DNA of 29,707 nucleotides, from the NCBI GenBank assembly GCA_025201765.1, contig MU623598.1, forward strand, positions 1-29,707. Direction: 5' to 3'. Numbering within the stretch: position 1 is the first letter of the stretch; each line of letters opens with the position of its first letter. The notes below the pieces were generated by a model. The model was not told where the DNA came from. It made no database searches and saw only the letters and a list, made by a program, of their open reading frames with translations. The position numbers and the translations under genes were made by a program. This document shows, piece by piece, positions 1-10,800 of the stretch. Origin of the DNA: Daldinia sp. FL1419. Its lineage: Eukaryota; Ascomycota; Sordariomycetes; Xylariales; Hypoxylaceae.

Positions 1-153
1 TTTTTATTTTTATTTTTATTTTTATTTTTATTTTTATTTTTATTTTTATTTTTATTTTTATTTTTATTTTTATTTTTATTTTTATTTTTATTTTTTTATT
101 TTTTTTATTTTTATTTTATTTTATTTTTATTTTTATTTTTATTTTATTTTATT
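1..153. repeat. TTTTTA hexanucleotide microsatellite
   Basis: About 16 near-perfect head-to-tail TTTTTA units fill positions 1-95. They continue as an irregular T-rich version with variable T-run lengths to about 153. The array begins at the window edge, so its true length is unknown. It is not a telomeric repeat. Confidence 0.95.
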
Positions 154-3100
154 GATTTTAGGTTTTTCCAATTTAGCTCAACACCAAAAATAAACATCAT
201 CATTCTAAAACCTACTTATCAATAATCTCATCCAGCACCTCAGCACCTCAACACCCTAACACCCTAGTATCCCAACATCCAATATCCCAACACCCACCAA
301 TTTTAAAGTTATTTTATTAATTATTTATTATTTGCCACTTTTACCACTATGAATTTTACTATATTATCCCACACATACCCATTTTTAATTAATGCTTAAT
401 TAATTATTTACTTTATTAAAATTTTCCACCTTTATTTTAAATATTTTTAAATATTTTCTTTTATATTATTTTTATTTAAATATTTAAATTAACATTAAAA
501 AAAATATTATTATCTTAAATTTTAATAAATTTATAATCTCTTTTATTACCCCCCTTTTCCTAATATTATTTAATATCCCTTAATACCTTTTAATACTTAC
601 CTTAATACCTATCCTAATACTAACAAAATCTTAAATCCCTCCATATCGTTAGAAAGCACTAATAAGTTATTTAATTTGTTAAAATCCACTAAACCTGGAT
701 TGTTTGAAGAGTCACCTATTATTTTATTATGTGAGTTTTGTATAAAATATTAAAATTTATTTTTATTATTATTGCACTAATATTTTAGATATTGGAGTAC
801 CTTTAATATTAAAATCTTAAAATTTTGTTATTAAAATATTATTATTAATTTATATTAATTGAAAATATATTTATATTTTAATGATATTATAGGTATAAAT
901 AATATATTAAATATTATTTAATATAAATAGGAGAATTGGTGGTAATTATACTTCTACTAATTAAAAGGTGTACCACCCATTCTTATATATTTTATTTTAC
1001 GTATTTTAAGATATTTTTCCAATTTATTATTATTAGTTATTTCCCTTTCCTCATCTATATTAAGGTTATTATATATTCTCAATTTAAATATATTTATTAA
1101 TTTTTATAATTTTATTATAAATTTATAAAATACCTTTATAATATTATTACAACAGCCTACAACCAACAAATTTTTATATTTTTGCTATAGTGATTGGATA
1201 TTAGTTTTAATGGTAACTACTAAATTTAGGTAGTTGGTTTTAAATGTTTTTATTCTTTTACTAAAGTGGAGTACAACAGTAGCTCAGTATTGGGGCGCTT
1301 TATTATAAAGTTCTTAATATTTCTAAAACTTTTTATAGGCGCGTTACAGGCTATGGCGAATCTTTTCAACATCTTTCTTACTTAATTCTGCTGTATTAGT
1401 TTTATTATCACCATTAACTCACCTCCATTTTCATATTATAAAAAAATGGTGGCATATTTTTTTATTATGTTGGGTAAGTTTATATTTATGATTAAAAATA
1501 CACTAACTAAATATTTAAAAATATACATATATTACCTAAAAAACTAATTTAGGATTAAATTTTTTAAAATTAATTTTTTTAATTTATATATTAATAAAAA
1601 TCCTTATATTAATTTATAATATTATAAAATATTAAGGGAAGGTATGAAACTTATATTTGATTTTTCTTATATTAGGTTATACTACATTAGGAATTTTTAC
1701 AAATAATTTTTAATTTCTTAAAACAAAAATATTATATTAGGTATAATAACATTCCTCCTTTCATACCAGAATATCATTTCTTTGAAAGGCTGTAGTATTT
1801 AATGTATTTTTTTAAGATAGGCCCACTTTTTTATGGTTATTTTGTAATTGTTTGAGAGTTTTGTTGATGTGTCTGCGCTTGTATGTTGATTGTAATAAAA
1901 AGTATTTAAGGTATTTTTTATGTATAGGCAATTTTCAATCTCAATAAATATTAAATTCCATCTTATATCATTATAAACCTTAACCATACCCTCCTCTTAT
2001 ATTTCTGTTACTTTTTTATTTAATTTCCACATATTTTTATTGGTGATGGGATGTTTAGATAGCGAAGATATAAAGATTTTTTTACCTTTATTTAGGTTTG
2101 TTTTACTAACAAAATCAAATACCTCCCCTATAGTAATTTTAGCTTAAATTTTCCTAATTATTGCATAAAAGGTGCCTTGCCTTTGGGGGTTCCACCATAT
2201 ATATACAGTTAATTGGTGCACTTTTCAAATGGTTGATAAAGTAATAGATTTTAGTTTGTTACTATCTGCTTTATTAAATATGAAGTTAGAAGTAATAATA
2301 TTTAGTATATGCTTAAAGTATTGTATATGGTGTGTTTTGATTAATTGATTAAGTTCCCTTTCCGAAAGACATTTATTTTACCACTTCAAAAGGTACTGTA
2401 TAACCTTATTATTGATTAAAATAAAGTTAATTAAATTCCTATACCTTTAATTAATAATATATACTTATATGTTACATTATCCAATACAAAATAACCTAAA
2501 TTATTCTATATTTCGTATGTATGGATGATATTTTTTAGGTGTATAAATATATTTTTATTTATGTGACTTTTAAAAATATGGTGTAAGTTAATTAGTTATA
2601 TTTTATACTAATAATCCATATTAATATAATGTGTAATTACAATTAATACAGCCTTTTTGCTAAAAAATTACTACATATCAAAAAAAAAATAAATTTTAGA
2701 AATTGAGTGGTTTATTATATGGGTTTTAATTTTTTTATGGGTTTTTTTAAAATAATTTTTTAATTAATGGTATATTGTTATTTTAATATTAAGAATTATA
2801 TTATTAGTTAAAATGTAGTTATAAAATATAAATAAATTTTTAAATTTATTTTGTATAATAATAATAAGTGTGATGTTGTAAATGTTAATAAATTTAATAA
2901 ATAATTATTTAAAATTATTTAAAGTCTTTGTTATAAGGTGTTTTGAACTTTGGGTGAGGATTTGGTTTTTTATATTTTGAATAGGGTTAATATCCTTATT
3001 TTGGGAGTTGGAATCAATTATTTCTATTTTTATATTTACTTTTAAAAATAAGTTGTAGTAAGATTTTTTGGTATTTATAATATATTTTTTTATATTATTA

Positions 3101-3880
3101 ATTAAAATAATTTTAAATTTTCTAATTATATTTTATTTATTACAATAGTAGTAAACCTATATTTTTTTACCTTTTTAGAGGTTGAAAATATTATTTTTAT
3201 TAGTTTTTTTTAAAATAGGGATTAAGTAATTATTATATTCTAAAATAATTAAATTAGTATTTGTATGAAATTATATATTTATAATATATTTAATTTTCTT
3301 AATTATAATATGTAATAGGATATTTTAAATGGTATTAGTATTGATAAGGTTTTTTTATTTAAGGATATAATCTTATATTATTATTTAATTAGTAATAATT
3401 TTATTATTGGTAGTAAGGTGAATAAATATATTAGATATTATAATATTTTATATTAATTAATAAAATAAATAATAAAATAGAAATAATAAATGTAATAATA
3501 GAATGTAATAATAGAATATTATATTATATTAGAATTATATATATTTAAGTTATAATAGATATAAATTTTATGTGTAAAATTAGGGGTATAGTATTATGTA
3601 TTTTTATAATAAATAAATTTTTAAACTTAATAAAAAAATTTTATAATTATATATAATTTAAAATTATATAATAAATACTAAAATCTTATTATTTATTATT
3701 ATATATAATTAATCATTATTAATTATTTAAATAAAAATTTAAATTAAAGATTTTATATATTATTTTAATTAATAGCTAAATATATTGTATTAATTATATC
3801 CTTTAAATTTCTTTATAAATGAATATATATAAGCTAAATTTATTTATTTCCTTATTAAATAAAAATATTTTTAAATTAAT
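154..3880. other. AT-rich, gene-free block (probable RIP-degraded repeat DNA)
   Basis: This 3.7 kb stretch is overwhelmingly A and T, with long TA-rich runs, stop codons in every frame and no recognisable protein. Positions 233-300 hold a low-complexity C/A-rich patch of repeated 'aacacc', 'cagcacc' and 'cccaacat' words. A few less eroded islands, near 1270-1370 and 2160-2230, still carry GC-containing words. Such DNA in Pezizomycotina is usually transposon sequence mutated by RIP (C to T in CpA context on both strands). That origin is inferred: I could not recognise an element type, terminal repeats or target-site duplications. Confidence 0.7.
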
Positions 3881-3910
3881 TTGATCAAATATGCCAAAAT
3901 TACAATTTAT

Positions 3911-3946
3911 TCAAATCAAGTCAAATCAAGCTTAAGTCAAGTCAAG
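3911..3946. repeat. TCAAA/TCAAG pentamer run in the leader of the CCA-enzyme gene
   Basis: Four consecutive pentamers alternate TCAAA and TCAAG. After a CTTAAG spacer, two more TCAAG units follow. The run lies about 90-120 bases before the first ATG of the CCA-adding enzyme gene, where AT-rich DNA gives way to normal gene composition, so it may lie in the promoter or 5' leader. Function unknown. Confidence 0.6.
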
Positions 3947-4032
3947 TTCTTATTTGACTTATTGGATTCGCTGCTAATATTGTTTCTTGTTTACCTTGAG
4001 TCGCAATCACATGTTGACTCATCCGGCAGTCA

Positions 4033-5859
4033 ATGCGCCTCGTTCTTCGCCTATCAGCATTCACCATCCCGAATTTATCTAGGTCGTATAAGCTACGTCC
4101 TCAATCAATACGCCAATCCTCCATGGTAAAGAGAAAATTAGAGGCGCTAGGTGACGGCTCCGACATTCAACCACCCTGTCAGATCAGGAAGATGGCAACC
4201 CAACCGGCGACTACTACTATCGAGTTAACCCCCAAGGAAGCTCAACTCAAAGATTTACTCTTAGACGCAGCTAAATCTATAAACGAGACAGGGCAGGCAG
4301 AAGATGTGGTCGTTCTGCGATGGGCTGGCGGATGGGTCCGCGATAAGCTTTTGGGAGTCGAGTCTCACGACATTGATACGGCCATCAACGTTATGACGGG
4401 TGAGGCATTCGCAATGAAGTTATGTGAGCTATGCGAGCAGCCTGATACCGTCAAGAAGCATAGCATTACCGAGTCGGATATCGGCAACCTTCATAAAATT
4501 GCGCGGAACCCAGAAAAGTCTAAGCATCTTGAGACCACCACCATCAAGCTTTTCGGATATGACGTCGACTTCGTGAATCTCCGCAAGGAAACCTATACCG
4601 AGGACAGCCGAAATCCTCAGATGGAATTTGGGACAGCCGAAGAAGATGCACTACGAAGAGACGCTACCGTCAACGCTCTCTTTTATAATCTTAACACCGG
4701 CAAGGTGGAGGATTTCACGACCGGATTGACGGATATGAAATCGCGGTTGATAAGAACGCCGCTAGAGCCATTCCAAACTTTCATGGACGACCCTTTACGC
4801 GTTCTGAGGCTGGTTAGATTTGCTAGTCGTCTAGAGTTCACCATCGACCCGACTGCTGAGAAGGTCATGGGAGACCCCAAAGTGCTTGATGCCCTACGCC
4901 TAAAAATCAGTCGAGAAAGAGTCGGTGTCGAGCTTGAAAAAATGCTGAAGGGTAAAAGCCCTGATAAAAACGATATGAAATCAAGTTATTAATAAGATAT
5001 CACAGGTAACCATCCTCGCAAATCTTTAGAATATATTAATAATCTCGGACTCTACCATACCATATTTACAGACCCGTCCAAGACGGACGTCTCATCTCCA
5101 GACATTTCCAACTGGAAGTTGGCATACGAGTGTCTCGATTCTCTTCGCCAGAACAAGACTCCCGGTTCTATTTACGACGTTCTTGTACGGTCGGATGAAG
5201 CCGCCTATTACGCCTGGGTCTTGGCGGCTATCTGCCCCTGGGAGAGCGTCGAAACCCCTAAACATTCTGGCAAGGGCAAAGCGCCACCCCCACTAGGTAC
5301 CCTGGCAGCTCGAGAAGGTATCAAGGCGCCCAATAAACTTTGCGATCTCCTCACTGCCGCTCATAACAATAGAGCGGAAATTATGTCTCTCGTCACGGCA
5401 GTTTACGATAAGGAGGCTTTCATTACAGAAAGAGACAGATTCGGGATGGCAATCAGGCATTGGGACTCCAAAGCTGGTCACTGGAGGTTGCAGGTTTTAT
5501 ATGCTTTCTTGGTTGAAGCCATGGACGTTTTAGGCGCAGGTAAGATACCATACACCACAATCGCGTCTAACGGCCATATTAACAAATCAATAGGTAACAG
5601 GGGAGAATTTCTAGGCAAATGGCAAGCATTCCTAGATCATCTACAAGAACTAGACGTGTTGGAGGCCCCATCACTAAAGCGACTGATTGACGGCACTCAA
5701 CTTGCCAAGGCGTTGGGCGTCAGACCCGGCAAATGGATGGCCCAAGCACTGGAAGTATGTGTCGCCTGGCAGTTGCGACACCCTGAAGCTACCGATCCAG
5801 CAGGCGCTGTTGAAGAAGTCGACGGTAGAAGAGCTGAACTGGGAATTCCGGAAAAATAG
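4033..5859 (+). CDS. CCA1: tRNA CCA-adding enzyme (CCA tRNA nucleotidyltransferase)
   Basis: Adds the 3'-terminal CCA to tRNAs using CTP and ATP, without a template, in nucleus/cytosol and mitochondria. Exons deduced: 4033-4951, 5006-5539, 5594-5859 (572 aa); both introns are 54 nt in phase 1. Class II nucleotidyltransferase signatures are in order: GGWVRDKLLG at residues 99-108, metal-binding D113-I-D115, RRDATVNALFYN at 208-219 (motif B), DPLRVLRLVRF at 253-263 (motif C), and SRERVGVELEKML at about 293-305. The first ATG gives an Arg/Ser-rich N-terminus lacking acidic residues, like a mitochondrial presequence. Met31 (ATG at 4123, followed by KRK) and Met54 (4192) are possible cytosolic/nuclear starts; yeast CCA1 is known to use alternative starts this way. 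Intron 1 contains an in-frame stop. Intron 2 has a CTAAC branch site and no stop, so its retention would insert 18 residues. The neighbour at 6274 converges on it. Family assignment is very sure; exact start less so. Confidence 0.95.
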
Positions 5860-6273
5860 ACGAGTGGATGAGGATTAGTGATACCCATGGTCCTATGGTG
5901 GCCTTGTAGGACTTATGAACTAGAGGGGGAAAATAGAAATTCAGTTGACCTTAATTGCCATGTTTCATTTCTGGATTTTAATCGTAACCAAGATTCATAT
6001 TTATATTGCTGATAAATGAAGTGGTTTGATCCGTAGTGTCACATGCGCTCCAGAGTGGCGAATCAGCCCCTATTCGACCAATTCCCCAAAACCATAATGC
6101 CGTCTTAATTAGACTATCAATGTCACCGGCCAAATACCAAAGGAGATATCGTAAAGGCGTTAATAAGTTGTTTCCCTTGCAAATCCAATGCATAATAGTC
6201 GTTACGTAACCAGCCGACTTCCTATGTCTCCAATCGTGTCTTTGCTCAGCCTTGGATGGCACCGCAGATAGCT
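5860..6273. other. Convergent 3' intergenic region
   Basis: About 410 bases lie between the stop codons of two convergent genes, presumably their 3' untranslated regions. A minus-strand reading frame across 5978-6277 has only a TTG start and no recognisable protein; I regard it as non-coding. Confidence 0.6.
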
Positions 6274-6570
6274 TCAATCGTCCCTAACCGGCGTATTCAA
6301 CGCGTCTTCAAGCTCCCTGCCCCTGGACTGGAGCAGGATATTAGTCTGGTAAAGCAGACTATCTCGGAACCCTTCGACTTCCGAACGTGCCTCGTCCAGA
6401 AGTTCCCCGTCCGCGACTAACCCCTTCAATTGGTTCAGGAAGGGCTCCCACGAGTACTCCTCGACGTCTTCCCCTTTCTCGGCTACTTTGGCCTGCGCCT
6501 CGAGGCCATCGATGAGCGTCTGGTTGGCTTCTTCTACTTGCAGCTTGTAGTCTGCGTCGTCGTCTCGCAT
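6274..6570 (-). CDS. Small acidic helical protein, function unknown
   Basis: A single-exon reading frame of 98 residues with an ATG start. The protein is rich in Asp and Glu, lacks Cys and Pro-rich segments, and has long stretches of alternating hydrophobic and charged residues (about 6-32 and 43-90) that suggest helical or coiled-coil structure. No signal peptide or membrane segment is visible. A TATA-like stretch (ataaataaac on the minus strand, 6691-6700) lies about 125 bases before the ATG, supporting a real promoter. It may be a small subunit of a larger complex, but I recognise no family. The acidic, helical composition argues against a chance frame. A short upstream exon cannot be excluded. 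Confidence 0.55.
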   Translation of the reverse strand: MRDDDADYKLQVEEANQTLIDGLEAQAKVAEKGEDVEEYSWEPFLNQLKGLVADGELLDEARSEVEGFRDSLLYQTNILLQSRGRELEDALNTPVRDD

Positions 6571-7883
6571 GGTAGGTTGCCCTGCTTGGGGTACGTGCTT
6601 GGGGTTGGCTGCTGTGGGATAGAGAGCGTGGAAGATTCTTGTCGACTAGACTTGGCGGTGCTGCTGTGCTGACCTGCAAGAGGGATGGAAGTTTATTTAT
6701 GTGTCACCATACACTCTGGCTTATTCTTCGCAATAAAATACTCGGAAATACTCTCCTTGAACTCTCCGGTATCCGGTGTTCGGCGAGCTGTATGCGTGGT
6801 GCGGAGAGTCTCTGCTGATTTCAGCGGCGAAACATAGAAGCGCCGAAAAAATATGTGAAAGTTGATATAAATACGAGGCTGTTAAGTCTATCCTAACGAC
6901 GTAGTGTTGCATGTATGTACAGCTAGTAAAGTGGACTATATAGCATGGGCGAATCCTATAGCTTCTCGAAATATTTCACCGCTTTCGGTGTTGAGTTCAC
7001 GCGGGAGGCATAGTTGGCGACCTGGTCGTTAGTCTTTGCCTCACCTCGTAACGTACTGATTGGCCGGGTAGCCCCGTCATATCAGCATGGCACGCATGCA
7101 TTATTGACTCCGTGAGCAACCCATGCCTCCTACGTAGTCGTTTTGAGGGCTCCATGCTACGAACTGGATAGATCTACTCTACGGCGAATATCTAGGTGTT
7201 AGCCAGTTCTTGGGCCGAAGCAGACAAGGGATAGGAGATGATTAAACGTACGTAGATTAATGGCATGTGGTTAAGACTATGCTGCATAATTCTATAAGAT
7301 TCGGTGTTAAACAATGGCGGTGTCTGCGTGGCGTGACGAACTTGCAACATCGAACAAGGAGTATAGCACGGTCTGCTGACTCGTCCTACCTGTCATAAAT
7401 GATAGGAGTAATCTACCGCGAGGACATTTATAGCAGGAAATGGGGTCGGGTAGAAATATAACCTCGTAAATGTGACCGTAATGGCATGATAAAAGATCGA
7501 TCTGCAACGACGGATCTCGGATGAGTATACCGCGAAGATGATGTGCGTGGGGGTATGCTTAGAGGTCTTCTCCTGAATAGTGTCATAGTTTCCCGAGCGA
7601 TCAGGTGGTCTGGCTGAGGTGAGAAAACGAGAATAGTGGCAAGGAGTGCTATTTCCGATACAAGTATACCTGGATGTGATATAGCAACGAAACCCAATAA
7701 TCATAGACCAATCCCAACGCGTCATCCCCAGCACGATGAACTCATAGCTTTGGCATGATCACCGATACAAAAGACTACCAATGTATAATATCATCAGATC
7801 CCTAAGCCCAGTGCAAACCACTAGTTCCTCCCCATCCAAATACCGTGTAGCATCTTGCCGAATCAACCCACCGTGCACAATTC
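6571..7883. other. Intergenic region between two minus-strand genes
   Basis: About 1.3 kb contains the promoter of the small acidic protein (TATA-like element near 6695) and the 3' end of the 5-oxoprolinase gene. Minus-strand frames at 7307-7734 are short and overlap one another in different frames without family features. I see no gene here. Confidence 0.6.
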
Positions 7884-10800
7884 TCAGATACCCTCCGCTG
7901 TTAGAGTCCAATTGTGGACACTTCCTCGTGGTTCAAACTGGTTCGTCGTAGCACCATTAACCAAACCCCCTTTCCCAAATGTCGAACCGCTGGGCTCCGG
8001 TGTTCCCCATCCACCTCCACCAGGACTGAACGAGGGAGGTCAATTAGCTTCCATAATTATTCGTGTAAAGAAAAGAGGCCGGAAGTAAACTTACGTGTTA
8101 ATGATAACGCGCTCCCCAGGAACCACATTTAGTTCCATCTTCCCCCCAATGTTGATCGTGCGTTCTTTACCGCCCTCCTCTTTCTTGATATACAAATTCT
8201 TGCCCACAGCTCCGGGCTGACCACCTTCCAAGCCATACGGGCGCATTACACGTCGCTCGCTAAGCACCGAGACTTGAAGCGGGATCCGGAACTCGACGTC
8301 ACGAATACAGCCGTCGCCTCCACGGTACTTGCCCGCGCCCCCCGAGCCTTCTCTAAGAGTCCACCTACGGAGAATCACAGGGTACCGTAGCTCGTAGACC
8401 TCCGGATCCGCGCATCGTGTATTCGACATATTTGTATGCACGCCCGAAGCCCCGTGCCAGGACGGACCAGCCCCAGAGCCTCCAGCAATAGTCTCGATGT
8501 AGCCGAAGCCGGGTACCTCGTTACCGGAATCGTCTGTGCCTCCCATACCAAACCCAAATACGTTCACGCATCCCTGCGACGCAGCCACGGCGTGGAAGGC
8601 GCCTAGTATTACATCGGTAACCCGTTGGGAAGTGATACTATTACCTGCACAGACAGCCGCCCACGGAGAGGGGTTAAGAATAGTGCCCTCGGGAAGGATA
8701 ATATCGATGGGAGCGATGCAGCCTTGGTTCAACGGTATATCTTGGTTAATCAGACATCTGAGCGAATATATAACCGCAGAATAAGTAATCGCCTTGGGAG
8801 CGTTAAGGCAATTAAGCGTCTCTTCCGATGTACCTGTAAAGTCAAACACTGCATTTCCCGTCTCGCCGTCGATCTGGATACATAGAACAATTGCCGATCC
8901 ATCGTCCATGTAATCTTCAAACGAAATCGGCTTGCCTTTCAGCTTCTTGGCCACCGAGCGGAGGTAATTCCTCACAGCGGCTTCCGCGTTTTCCGCTATG
9001 GCATTCATGTATCTGTGCACGACGGGCAAGGTAAATTCTTTGACGAGCGCGTCGATTAAATTCGCGCCTTTTCTGTTCGCTGCGATCGCGGCGCGCATGT
9101 CGGAGAGGTTGTCCTTGTAGTTACGGGATCCGCTGCATCCCGCGTATTGCGAAGGCTCGTCGTAGAGGAACCGGCGCGTCTCCTTTTCATTAAAAATGCC
9201 GCCGCTGACGATCTTGTAGCTTATAGTAGCGGCACCCTCTTCGTACAGGAATTTACTGTTTGAAGGCATAGAACCTGGACTTATGCCACCCACGTCGGGA
9301 TGGTGGCCTCGAGAAGCTACCCAGAAGATGATGTCTTTTCCTTCTGCATCCCATATCGGTGTCATAATGGTAATATCCGGGAGATGCACGCCCCCTGCTA
9401 CGGGGTGATTACTGCACAGAATATCGCCGGGCTTAAGAGTGTCGCGGTATCTCTCGTTTTGGAACCTAACCGCGTACTCCATCGATCCAAGATGAACCGG
9501 GACATGAGGCGCATTGGCGACAAGGCGACCGTCAGGCGAGAAGAGCGCGCACGAAAAATCCAAGCGTTCCTTGATGTTAGTAGAAACGGACGTCTTTTGG
9601 AAGGTCCTTCCCATTTGTTCCGCAATCGACATAAATCTATGCCCAAATATTGACAATCGGATGGGGTCGATTACCGTCGTACTCAACGTCTGAGTCCTCT
9701 TTGAAGGAAGGTCGAGTATCACATGGCGACTGAGGACCGTGGCCTTGACGAGGGGTTCGACAATTATAGTCTGGGTGTTGTCAATGATAGTAGCCGGACC
9801 TTGTATCACACACCCGGGCTTCAATTTCTCAAGAAGGTAAATAGGCGTAACTGTCCAACCAAACCCAGAAAAGTAGACCGGCGACTTGCCATCCTCGTCG
9901 GACTCCGTAACGTCGAATTTTGTTACGGAAGCAAGCTCGCGATTCGGCGACTCGTTCGAGCTATCCATAGACTGCCCGATGCCGCGGACGCGGATGTCTT
10001 CTAGAAGGACATTCTTATCCGGGAAAGTAAAGGAATACTCGCGCTGATGTTGGCGGGTGAATTCCGCGAGATAGTCGCCGTCGGCCGGTTCGAGGATCAT
10101 AAGACTGTTGTCAGTTCCCTGGTATCGTAGGTTAAGATAGACCTCATGTTTTATACGACCCTTTGCAATTCCATCGAGCTCGAGTTCCTTAGTTACTTCT
10201 TCCTTCAGCTCATCAACAGTAGGCGAGACAGACTCAGCCGTAGTAAATACGCCAGAGCAAGGCTTTTGAGCTTCGTGGACGAGCTCGGCGAGGGCCATGC
10301 CATATGCAGAAAGGATGGAGGAGTAACGATGAATAATGACTCTAGTGATTGAAAGCGACGTCGCGATGGCGCATGCATGTTGGCCTCCAGCGCCGCCGAA
10401 GCAGGCTAAGTGATGAGTCGACGTATCGTACCCGCGGGCTTCGGTCAGTGCACGTATCGGCTTCGCCATCGTTTCATTCGCGACTTCAATAAACCCCATG
10501 GCGACCTCCTCGGGAGTTTTATTTTGGCCCGTCTCCGCGTTAATTTGCGCAGCAAGTTCGGCGAACTTCTTCCGAGTGACTTCGACATCCAGAGGCTCGT
10601 TTTCGCTCTTCCCAAAAATCTTGGGGAAATAATCAGGTAGAAGACGGCCGGTCAATGCGTTTGCGTCGCTAATAGCTAGAGGGCCGCCCTTGCGATAACA
10701 AGCTGGTCCAGGATGTGCGGCAGCCGAATCAGGCCCTACGGCGAAGAGACCGTGTCTCCAATGTAGGATACTTCCTCCACCAGCAGCGACGGTGTTGATA

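Noticed and set aside
233..300. CCCTAA-like words resembling telomeric repeats
   Set aside because: Only isolated 'accctaacaccctag' words in a C/A-rich patch; no regular TTAGGG/CCCTAA array.
1799..1987. 62-codon minus-strand frame in the AT-rich block
   Set aside because: Composition is driven by AT richness, with no family features; probably chance or decayed transposon sequence.
5978..6277. 99-codon minus-strand frame immediately after the small acidic gene
   Set aside because: Opens only at TTG, has Trp- and His-rich random-looking composition and lies in the convergent 3' region.
7393..7734. Overlapping minus-strand frames between the small acidic gene and 5-oxoprolinase
   Set aside because: Two frames overlap in different phases, neither with recognisable motifs or splice context.
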